Below, one piece after another: positions 45,452-52,794 of a stretch of DNA of 64,000 nucleotides; positions within the stretch are counted from its first letter, which is position 1; the number at the start of each line of letters is the position of its first letter. The translations under genes and the position numbers were made by a program. The stretch is taken from NCBI GenBank assembly GCA_022828125.1, contig JAJEJD010000020.1, positions 186,001 through 250,000 on the forward strand, given 5' to 3'. Source of the DNA: a bacterium. Lineage in GTDB: Bacteria; UBA8248. The notes beneath the pieces are model-generated. The model had not been told where the DNA came from. It worked only from the letters and a program-made list of their open reading frames with translations, and searched no databases.

Positions 45452-45526
45452 GTGTAGGGAACGCATACATGCGTCCCGGCCTTTTTTCGCCGCCCTGTCA
45501 TGGGCCGCATATATGCGGCCCCTACA
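45452..45526. repeat. Framed palindrome pair with CGCATAYATGCG cores
   Basis: Left: GTGTAGGGAACGCATACATGCGTCCC; right: GGGCCGCATATATGCGGCCC, a perfect 20-bp palindrome (45502-45521), then CCTACA. Same layout and same order of cores (ACAT left, ATAT right) as the pair at 34.2 kb. Confidence 0.85.
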
Positions 45527-45605
45527 ATCCGCCCTCGTTTCTTCGGGCGGTTCGGGCGGAGGCACGGGTATATTTCGATCTCGGGTTCTGGGAAAGGAGC
45601 GGAAG

Positions 45606-46562
45606 ATGATCGGCAGGGGATTGGACGCGCGGTGGTTCATGGGGATGAAGATACTCGGGGGTCTGGCGTTCGCCGCGCTGGCGCTGGCGGCCTGCGGGGG
45701 CGGCGGCGGGGCGACCGCCGCGCCGGGCGAGGTGGAGCTCGAACAAGTGCGCTCGGACCCGGCGGTGGTCCGGCTCGGCGAAATCCTCGCGCGCGCCGAC
45801 GCGCTGCTGCTCACGAGCGCCCGCGCCCGCTATTCGCTCGAGGGCGGGGGCGAGACGCTCGCGGAGGACCTGCTCGACGCGTTCGAGTGCGCGGGCGCGC
45901 GCTGCGAGGCGGCGGACGGGACGGCAATCACGATAGGGAGCCTGACGGGCTCGACCGCCGACCTCGGCGTCCGCCTGAGCGCGGCGGCTCTCGCCCCGCG
46001 CGGGGGGTTCGACGCCGTGACCACCCGGGGGCGTCTCGATATCACCGAGGAGAGCGTGGAGGGCGTCCGGGTGACCGCGTCGCCGACGGTCGAGAGCTAC
46101 GGCTTCTGGGGCGCGCACGGCTACGCGGCGCTGGAGGTGGGTTCCGGTCCCCTCACCGGCGAGGTGGGTGGGGGGCCGCTCGCCGGCGAGTTCGCCTTCG
46201 CGCGGGCCTACGCCGCGGGCGCGGCCTCGGGCTCGAACCCCCCGGGGACGGGGAGCGCGACCTGGAGCGGTATCGTCGAGGCGAGCCCCGCCGGCGCGTT
46301 CGAGCGGCTGCAGGGGACGGTTACGGTGACCATCGCGGACCTCTCGCGCCCGCGCGTGGGGGTATCCGTCTCCGTGCCGGGGCACAGCGTCGGCGCGCCG
46401 GGCTGGGCGGACATGCCGCTTTCGACGGGGCGCTTCTCGACCGGGACGGCGGGGAGCGACTACCTCGCCGGCGCCTTCGGCGGCCCCGGCCACGAGGAGG
46501 CCTGGGGCGTGTTCGACACCACCCGCTACCTCGGCGTATTCGGCGCGAACCGAGCGCCCTGA
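45606..46562 (+). CDS. HEE-motif beta-barrel lipoprotein B (TbpB-like domain)
   Basis: 318 residues; GGAG six bases before ATG 45606. Signal with lipobox LAAC (Cys30) then GGGGG. Layout matches lipoprotein A: VTASPTVESYGFWGAHGYAALEVG, SNPPGTGSATWSGIV, W-x-DMPLSTGRF, LAGAFGGPGHEEAWGVF, YLGVFGANRAP. By eye the two share the ATWSGI and HEE landmarks in the same order but only modest identity. Follows the autotransporter on the same strand after two repeat elements. Alternative starts at Met12 or Met14 would still keep the lipobox. Confidence 0.75.
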   Translation: MIGRGLDARWFMGMKILGGLAFAALALAACGGGGGATAAPGEVELEQVRSDPAVVRLGEILARADALLLTSARARYSLEGGGETLAEDLLDAFECAGARCEAADGTAITIGSLTGSTADLGVRLSAAALAPRGGFDAVTTRGRLDITEESVEGVRVTASPTVESYGFWGAHGYAALEVGSGPLTGEVGGGPLAGEFAFARAYAAGAASGSNPPGTGSATWSGIVEASPAGAFERLQGTVTVTIADLSRPRVGVSVSVPGHSVGAPGWADMPLSTGRFSTGTAGSDYLAGAFGGPGHEEAWGVFDTTRYLGVFGANRAP

Positions 46563-46587
46563 CACGGGCGGGCGCCCGGCCGCCGCG

Positions 46588-46695
46588 CCGCCTCACCCCG
46601 AGCAGTGGCCCCTCGACTTCGCTCGGGGCAGGCTCCGCCGTTGCCCGGCACCCCTCACCCTGAGCAGCCGCCGGAGGCGGCGTGTCGAAGGTTTG
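46588..46695. repeat. REP-like units (CTCACCCTGAGCAG...GTGTCGAAGG)
   Basis: Two units: CTCACCCCGAGCAG...CTCGACTTCGCTCGG (about 46590-46628) and CTCACCCTGAGCAGCCGCCG-GAGGCGGCGTGTCGAAGG (about 46655-46691). The second contains the stem CCGCC/GGCGG. Same family as at 37.6, 48.5-48.7 and 51 kb. Confidence 0.75.
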
Positions 46696-46826
46696 ACCCG
46701 CCGGGGAGAAACAAGCTTGCGCGTCCGTGATGAGACGGATTAGATTGAGCGCACCTCGATTGACACCGGGGTGTGGATGTTCGATCTTTGACGAACGGTG
46801 CTCCTCTCTCGACCACGGACCAAAGA

Positions 46827-48449
46827 ATGCTCGAAAATGCGTTACTCTCCGTCGGCCTGCTGATCGTCGTCGCCAAGTTGGCCGAGGGCATTTTCCGGCG
46901 TTTCCGGCTGAGTTCGATCATCGCGTACATGGCGACGGGCGTCCTTCTCGGACCCGTTCTGGGGTTCGTCGACCTCAGCGATCACCTATACGTCCTGCTG
47001 GGACTCGGTATCTTCCTCTATTTCTTTCTCATCGGTCTGGACGAAATCGACGTTTCGGGGTTCATGTCGGCCATCCGCGGACGATTCTTCGTGGCCGCGC
47101 TCATCTCGGTCGTCATCCCCCTCCTGGCTTCCCTGGTCATCACCCTGGACTTGCTTCACGATTTCGGGCTGCGGCTCGACTTCGACGGCGCGCTGGCTCT
47201 GGCGGGCGTCCTGTCCCTGACCAGCCTGGGGGTTCTCGCCAAGGTGCTGATCGACACCGACCGCCTGCGGCAGCCCATCGGGATCGAGATGTTCACGACC
47301 GCGCTCATCGCCGAATTGCTGTTGCTGCTCATGGTGGGGTTGACCATCGGCGAGTTCACCCACGCCCTGAGCTGGACGGGGGTGCTCATCCTGCTGGGGC
47401 AGATCGCGGGCTTCATCGTGGTGACCTGGATATTGGCGGGCCGGGTCATTCCGCGCCTGATCGAGTTGCTGGAACGCCTGCTGCGCGTGCCCCATCTTTC
47501 GTTCGGCCTGATCCTGGGCATTCTGCTCATCGTGGTCGTGTTCGCCGAAAAGTTCGGCCTGCACGGTTCTCTGGGAGCGCTCGTCTTCGGCGTCGCCCTC
47601 TCGAGGCTCCCGCATCAGGTGCAGCGCGAGATAGTCCCGAGTCTCAAGAGCATCGCCGACGGGTTTTTCGTGCCCCTCTTCTTCACTTCGGCGGGGCTGC
47701 ACCTGGACCTCTCGTTCACCGAGTTGCCCCTGCTGACCATCGCGGCCCTGATGGTGGTCCCGCTGGTCGCGAAGTTCGCCGGGGCGTCCCTGGGCGCGCT
47801 CGTGGCGCGGCTCGACGCGCCTTTCACCATCGCGACCGGGCTGATGGCCAAGGGCGTCGTCGAAATCGCCATTCTGCTGGTGCTCCACGAACACGACGTC
47901 ATCGGGCGGCCCGTATTCTCGCTGCTCGTTCTCATCATGCTGACCTACATCCTTTTCTCGCCGCCGCTCATCGGTTTCGCCGTGAGCCGCGCCAGGCCCT
48001 CCGGGCGGTTCACGCCGCCCGAGACCCTGCCGCCCGCGCTCGCCCGGTTCGCCCTGGACGACATCACCGTCGGCGACGTCATCGACCGGACGCACGCCTA
48101 TCCGGATCCGGAACTCTCGGTGCGGGAATTCGCCGACGAGTGGATCGTGCCCCATCAGCACGACTACGTGGTCTCGGAAAACGGCGCGCTGGTCGGCATC
48201 GTGTCGCTCTCGATGCTCGGCTACCTGCCCAAGGATTCCTGGTTCGACACCCCGATCGGCCAGATCGCGCGGGAGAACACACCGAACACCTGGCCGGACG
48301 AGCACGTGGAGAACGCCCTGCACCGGATGATGGAGTACTCTCTGACGGTGATGCCGGTCCTCGAGCGGGAGTCACGCAGGTTCGTGGGCGCGATTTCCAG
48401 CCAGGAGATACTGGAACTCATGACCGCGGAGGCCCGCGGCGCGCATTAG
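46827..48449 (+). CDS. KefB-type cation:proton antiporter with CBS domains, copy 1
   Basis: 540 residues: about 12 hydrophobic segments of the CPA2 (KefB/Na-H exchanger) type to about residue 395 (YMATGVLLGPVLGF, GLDEIDVSGF, LSLTSLGVLAKVL, GLMAKGVVEIAILLV), then a cytoplasmic region with two CBS-like modules (VGDVIDRTH..., ALHRMMEYSLTVMPVLE...). No TrkA-N domain. Nearly the same length and about four in five residues identical by eye to copy 2. Start matches copy 2 (MLENALLSVG). Exchanges Na+ or K+ for H+; ion unknown. Confidence 0.88.
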   Translation: MLENALLSVGLLIVVAKLAEGIFRRFRLSSIIAYMATGVLLGPVLGFVDLSDHLYVLLGLGIFLYFFLIGLDEIDVSGFMSAIRGRFFVAALISVVIPLLASLVITLDLLHDFGLRLDFDGALALAGVLSLTSLGVLAKVLIDTDRLRQPIGIEMFTTALIAELLLLLMVGLTIGEFTHALSWTGVLILLGQIAGFIVVTWILAGRVIPRLIELLERLLRVPHLSFGLILGILLIVVVFAEKFGLHGSLGALVFGVALSRLPHQVQREIVPSLKSIADGFFVPLFFTSAGLHLDLSFTELPLLTIAALMVVPLVAKFAGASLGALVARLDAPFTIATGLMAKGVVEIAILLVLHEHDVIGRPVFSLLVLIMLTYILFSPPLIGFAVSRARPSGRFTPPETLPPALARFALDDITVGDVIDRTHAYPDPELSVREFADEWIVPHQHDYVVSENGALVGIVSLSMLGYLPKDSWFDTPIGQIARENTPNTWPDEHVENALHRMMEYSLTVMPVLERESRRFVGAISSQEILELMTAEARGAH

Positions 48450-48477
48450 CGAGCCGGAAGAATCACTCCCGCCTCGA

Positions 48478-48958
48478 GGGGTTTGTTGAAACAGCCTGAC
48501 CTACCCCCTCGCAAACCGCCAACGCCTCATTCCTCACCCTGAGTAGCCGCCGAAGGCGGCGTATCGAAGGGCAAGCCTCGCGCCGGGCGAGAGCAAACGC
48601 ACATTCATCAATCGCGTTTGGCCTTCGATACGCGGCTCCGCCGCTACTCAGGATGAGGCGAGGAGGGGGTTGTTAAAAAAGCCCTCTTCTTCAGGGGATA
48701 AAGGCAACCCCCCTACCCCCCCATGTCAGGGGGGCAAGAAAAAACAAAAGCCCCTCTACCGGCGGCGGAGGTCGCCTTTTCATACCCACTGACAAGGGGT
48801 CTTTCTTTTTTTACCCCCCTGACAAGGGGGGGTAGGGGGGGTTGGTTTTCAAGGCGAGAGCCTGCGCCTCCGCCCGGTCGATCAGGTGGACACACAGGTC
48901 CGCCCCTACGGGAAACGAGGTCTTCGCATTCCTTGCGGACTTTTTCAACAACCCCTCC
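48478..48958. repeat. Nested composite of all three repeat classes
   Basis: From left: a piece of the 29-kb family (AATCACTCCCGCCTCGAGGGG, 48459-48479) joined to TTTGTTGAAACAGCC; an inverted pair of REP-like units (48531-48570 and 48620-48659, with CCGCCGAAGGCGG and CGGCTCCGCCG stems); GTTGTTAAAAAAGCC (48669-48683); C/G arms (about 48704-48734 and 48814-48845); a degenerate framed palindrome (48886-48910, GGTGGAC...GGTCCGCCCCTAC); and the end TTTTTCAACAACCCC. Repeats thus lie inside or beside one another. No ORF. Confidence 0.8.
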
Positions 48959-49105
48959 CCGTTCGCGTTCGACCCCACCGGCGAAAAAACTTGCGCGGCC
49001 ATCTTCAATCGCAGTAGATTGAGTAAACTTCGAATGAGACGCGTTGTGTGGTTCATTTGACCCCGAAAGACAAACCCGGTTCCGCCCTCGACTACGGAAT
49101 AAGAC

Positions 49106-50728
49106 ATGCTTGAAGATGCGATATTGACCGTCGGCGTACTGATCGTCGTCGCCAAGCTGGCCGAGGGCGTTTTCCGGCGTTTCCGGCTGAACTCCATCGT
49201 CGCGTACATGGCGACGGGCGTCCTCCTCGGACCCGTTCTGGGCTTCGTCGAGCTCACGGGTCACATACACGTTTTCCTGACCCTCGGTATCTTCCTCTAT
49301 TTCTTCCTCATCGGGCTGGACGAGATCGACGTCACGGGATTCATGGCGGCGCTGCGCGGCCGGTTCTTCGTGGCTGCGCTCATTGCGGTCATCATCCCCC
49401 TCCTGGCCTCGCTCATCGTCACCATGGACTTGTTCCATGATTTCGGGCTGCGCCTCGACTTCGACGGCGCGCTGGCTCTGGCGGGGGTCCTGTCCCTGAC
49501 CAGCCTGGGCGTCCTCGCCAAGGTGCTGATCGATACCGACCGCCTGCGGGACCCCATCGGGATCGAACTGTTTACGACCGCGCTCATCGCCGAGTTGCTG
49601 GTGCTGCTGCTGGTGGGGCTGACCATCGGCGAGCACGCCCACGACCTGAGCTGGAAGGGGGTGCTCCTCCTGCTGGGGCAGATCGCCGTCTTCACCGTGG
49701 TGACCTGGATGCTGGCGGGGCGGGTCATCCCGCGGCTGATCGAGATTCTGGAGCGCTTGCTGCGCGTCCCCCAGCTTTCTTTCGGCCTGATCCTGGGCGT
49801 TCTGCTCGTTGCGGTCGTGTGCGCCGAAAGGCTCGGCCTGCACGGCTCTCTGGGCGCGCTGCTCCTGGGCGTCGCCTTATCGAGGCTGCCCCATCAGGTG
49901 CAGCGCGACATCATCCCGGGCCTCAAGAGCATCGCCGACGGGTTTTTCGTGCCCCTTTTCTTCTCCTCGGCCGGGCTGCACCTGGACCTGTCGTTCACCG
50001 GGTTGCCGGTGCTGACCATCGCGGCGCTGGTGGTGATCCCCCTGATCGGGAAGTTCGCCGGGGCGTCTTTCGGCTCGTTCGTGGCGCGGCTCGACTCTCC
50101 TTTCACCATCGCCACGGGTCTCATGGCCAAGGGCGTCGCCGAAATCGCCGTCCTGCTGGTGCTCCTGGAACACGACGTCATCGGGCGGAGCGTCTTCTCG
50201 CTGTTCGTTCTCATCATGCTGGCCTATATCCTTTTCGCGCCGCCGGTCATCAGTTTCGCGGTCAGCCGCGCCAGGCCTCACGGACGGTTCAAGCCGCCGC
50301 CGACCCTGCCGCCCACCCTGGTCCGGTTCGCCCTGGACGACATCACCGTCGGCGGCGTCATCGACCGCACACATGCCCATCCGGGCCCTGATCTCACGGT
50401 GCGCGAGTTCGCCGATGAGTGGGTCGCGCCCCACCAGCACGACTACGTGGTCGCGGAGGGAGGCTCGCTGGTCGGAGTCGTGTCAATCGCAATACTCCGT
50501 TATCTGCCGAAACACTCGTGGTTCGACACCACGCTCGGCAAGGTCGCGCGAAAAACCGAACTGAACACATGGCCGGACGAGCACGTGGAGGACGCCCTGC
50601 AGCGGATGACGGAAAACTCGCTGACGGTGTTGCCGGTGATGGAGCGCGAATCGGGCGAGTTCGTGGGCGCGATAACCAGCCAGGAGATCCTGGAGCTCAT
50701 CACCGCCGAGGCCCGCGGCGGGCAATAG
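49106..50728 (+). CDS. KefB-type cation:proton antiporter with CBS domains, copy 2
   Basis: 540 residues; same layout as copy 1: CPA2 membrane part to about 395, two CBS-like modules after that (VGGVIDRTHAHPGPD..., ALQRMTENSLTVLPVMERES). Differences are mostly conservative. The two genes are tandem, about 650 bp apart, with related leaders of about 110 bp before each ATG (copy 1 from about 46713, copy 2 from about 48988). C-terminal CBS pairs usually sense adenine nucleotides. Confidence 0.88.
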   Translation: MLEDAILTVGVLIVVAKLAEGVFRRFRLNSIVAYMATGVLLGPVLGFVELTGHIHVFLTLGIFLYFFLIGLDEIDVTGFMAALRGRFFVAALIAVIIPLLASLIVTMDLFHDFGLRLDFDGALALAGVLSLTSLGVLAKVLIDTDRLRDPIGIELFTTALIAELLVLLLVGLTIGEHAHDLSWKGVLLLLGQIAVFTVVTWMLAGRVIPRLIEILERLLRVPQLSFGLILGVLLVAVVCAERLGLHGSLGALLLGVALSRLPHQVQRDIIPGLKSIADGFFVPLFFSSAGLHLDLSFTGLPVLTIAALVVIPLIGKFAGASFGSFVARLDSPFTIATGLMAKGVAEIAVLLVLLEHDVIGRSVFSLFVLIMLAYILFAPPVISFAVSRARPHGRFKPPPTLPPTLVRFALDDITVGGVIDRTHAHPGPDLTVREFADEWVAPHQHDYVVAEGGSLVGVVSIAILRYLPKHSWFDTTLGKVARKTELNTWPDEHVEDALQRMTENSLTVLPVMERESGEFVGAITSQEILELITAEARGGQ

Positions 50729-51075
50729 AGCGCCGGAAACAACCGCAGGCCACATGCCACCGTGAAGATCGTATCCTCCCTCCCGGGGTCAGATCTGAAT
50801 CCGGAATAACGGTGGCCTATCCCGGTCGATGAAGAGGAGGGTTGGCAGGGGCACTTCGCGAAGCGCACGCCTCCTCAGACAAGGGCCGTTCACGAACGGC
50901 CCCTACGAGAACCGGGGCAAGGGCCGGGGGCATAAAAACGGGCGGACACGCGGGTCCGCCCCTACGCCCTCATCCTGAGCAGCCCTGAAGGGGGGTACCG
51001 AAGGATGCCCCTCGCCGGCCGAGGGTTCACTTCCGCCCCTCGATACGACGCTGTGCGTCTACTCGGGATGAAGCG
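50729..51075. repeat. Framed palindromes and REP-like pair before ctpA end
   Basis: 50729-50880 shows nothing recognised. Then GGGCCGTTC-AC-GAACGGCCC (50883-50902) followed by CCTACGAG, and GGGCGGAC...GTCCGCCC (50940-50961) followed by CCTACG: two framed palindromes with different cores. Next comes an inverted REP-like pair, CTCATCCTGAGCAG...GTACCGAAGGA (50969-51005) and CCTCGATACGACGC...CTACTCGGGATGAAG (51037-51072). No gene. Confidence 0.75.
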
Positions 51076-51131
51076 TCATACGGCTTTTGCGCCCCTATGG
51101 CGTGAACCTCGGGCGGCGGGTCGTCCTCGGC

Positions 51132-52448
51132 CTAGGCGCCCATCTTCTTGTTCAGGAACGAATCCTTGAGGTATTTCACGGCGCGCTCGAGCTGGGTGTC
51201 TTTCTGCTCCTCATCGGGGCTTTTCGCCGGGCCGGCCTGGGCGTCACCGGCGCCTTTGTCTTCTTTTTTCCCCTCTTTCTCCGCCGCGCCGGGCAGATGA
51301 CCGGGCAGGTCCTTCTCGCGCATCGCGCGCATGGGGCCCGAGCCTCTTTCCACCTCGCTCACGATGTCGGGTTCGATCCCCTCGCCCTGGATGCGCCTTC
51401 CCTTGGGCGTGAAATAAAGCGCCGTGGTCAGCCTGAGGCCCGAGCCGTCGGAGAGCGGAACGACGGTCTGCACCGAGCCCTTGCCGAACGTCTTGACGCC
51501 GATGAGCTTGGCCCGCTCCAGGTCCTGGAGCGCGCCCGCCACGATCTCGGACGCGCTGGCGCTGCCCGCATTGACGAGCACCGCCATGGGAATCTCGCCA
51601 CCCGGCACCTCGTGCGTGGAGGTGAAGCGGTGCTCCTGGTCGGTCATGCGGCCCTTGGTATAGACGATGAGGCTGCCCGCCTCGAGGAAAATGTCGGACA
51701 CCGAAACCGCCTGGGAGAGGAGCCCGCCCGGATTGTTCCTGAGATCCAGCACCAGGGCTCTCGCGCCCTCCCCCTTGAGCGAGGCGAGGGCGTCCTTGAC
51801 TTCCCTGCCCGTGCCGTTCTGGAAGCTGCGAACCCGGATGTAGGCGATGTCGTCGGGCAGCATCCGGCTTCTCACGCTCTTGATGCGGATGATCTCGCGC
51901 GTGATGGCGAAGGGGAGCAATTTCTCCTCGCCTTCGCGCCTCACGGAGATATTCACCTTCGTGCCGGGCTTGCCCCGAAGCTTCTTGACGACCTCCTGGA
52001 GCGAGAGGTCCTTCGTGGGTTCTTTCTCGATGAGGATGATCTGATCGCCCGCCTGCACGCCGGCCTTGTGCGCCGGGGTGTCCTCGATGGGCGTCACCAC
52101 GGTCAGCACGCCGTCGCGGATCGAAATCTCCACGCCCAGGCCCCCGAAGCGGCCCGTGGTCTCCACCTGCATCTCCTTGAAGAATTCGGGATTCAGGTAA
52201 GTCGTATGGGGGTCGAGCGTGCGGAGCATTCCCCGGATGGCGCCGCGGATGAGCTTCTTCGCGTCCACCTTGTTGACGTAGTTCTCCTCGACGAGGCTCA
52301 GGACCTCGCTGAAGGCTCTCAGTTCGGAATACGCGCCCGTCTCGCTCGCCGCCGGATTCACGACGGGGCTCGCCGCCATCCCCGCGACGAGCAGCGCCAG
52401 GGCGCCGGCCCAAATCATCCATCCCGACAAACGGTATTTCTTCAACAT
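51132..52448 (-). CDS. ctpA: C-terminal processing peptidase (S41)
   Basis: Periplasmic serine protease, 438 residues from ATG 52448 with GGAGGAG six bases upstream. Signal or anchor segment about 9-30 (WAGALALLVAGMAAS). PDZ domain (about 95-165, GRFGGLGVEISIRDG, GVQAGDQIILI), then S41 core: NPGGLL, catalytic Ser in NAGSASASEIVAGALQD, Lys in GVKTFGKGSVQTVV. The last about 60 residues are Lys/Glu/Pro-rich, then a helix (LERAVKYLKDSFL). It processes envelope proteins or murein hydrolases. Confidence 0.93.
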   Translation of the reverse strand: MLKKYRLSGWMIWAGALALLVAGMAASPVVNPAASETGAYSELRAFSEVLSLVEENYVNKVDAKKLIRGAIRGMLRTLDPHTTYLNPEFFKEMQVETTGRFGGLGVEISIRDGVLTVVTPIEDTPAHKAGVQAGDQIILIEKEPTKDLSLQEVVKKLRGKPGTKVNISVRREGEEKLLPFAITREIIRIKSVRSRMLPDDIAYIRVRSFQNGTGREVKDALASLKGEGARALVLDLRNNPGGLLSQAVSVSDIFLEAGSLIVYTKGRMTDQEHRFTSTHEVPGGEIPMAVLVNAGSASASEIVAGALQDLERAKLIGVKTFGKGSVQTVVPLSDGSGLRLTTALYFTPKGRRIQGEGIEPDIVSEVERGSGPMRAMREKDLPGHLPGAAEKEGKKEDKGAGDAQAGPAKSPDEEQKDTQLERAVKYLKDSFLNKKMGA

Positions 52449-52580
52449 CTCTCGCTCCTCCGAATGTGCGGCACACAAAGAGGCGATTCTACTCCACGGG
52501 GCGCGAGAACGCCACACGAAAGCCTCGGTTCGGGTTCAGGAGAAAATACGGGCGGGCGCGCAGCGGGAGCGTTTGAATTT

Positions 52581-52639
52581 CGATAAATATCGATAAATTT
52601 CAGTAAAATACGATAAATTCACGGGGTATTTCGATAAAT
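52581..52639. repeat. Helically phased CGATAAAT octamers upstream of ctpA
   Basis: CGATAAAT occurs at 52581, 52591, 52611 and 52632, with a related CAGTAAAA at 52601. Steps are 10, 10, 10 and 21 bases, close to the DNA helix turn, so all copies face one side. They lie about 130-190 bp before the ctpA ATG in an otherwise GC-rich area. The rest of the gap 52449-52794 holds a direct repeat GGCAAATGCGCG (52742 and 52762) and the parS-like site. Confidence 0.7.
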
Positions 52640-52776
52640 TCGCGAGGGTTTTCAATCCATTTTTGCTCCCCGCGAAGGCGCAACTCCGCCCCCGCCTGAA
52701 ACAATCGTGAGGATACACCTGCTCAGGAAGTATCGCGCAGCGGCAAATGCGCGCATCTGCGGGCAAATGCGCGGGT

Positions 52777-52792
52777 CGTTTCACGTGAAACG
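52777..52792. promoter_or_regulatory. parS-like centromere site
   Basis: CGTTTCACGTGAAACG is a perfect 16-bp palindrome. Its 14-bp core GTTTCACGTGAAAC is identical to the core of the chromosomal parS consensus (TGTTTCACGTGAAACA); only the outermost bases differ. ParB-family CTP switches bind such sites. It starts 2 bp after the transketolase stop codon. Neither parA nor parB is in this window. Confidence 0.85.
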
Positions 52793-52794
52793 CT

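Noticed and set aside
46727-48499. 590-residue overlapping frame in KefB copy 1
   Set aside because: Arg/His/Pro-rich, no motif, and the alternative frame gives a complete antiporter matching copy 2.
52536-52784. 82-residue minus-strand frame between ctpA and tkt
   Set aside because: Made by the phased CGATAAAT repeats; no RBS and no domain.
52449-52794. Possible replication origin (phased AT-rich repeats plus parS)
   Set aside because: No DnaA boxes (TTATCCACA or close) and no dnaA, dnaN or gidA nearby; parS sites also occur away from oriC.
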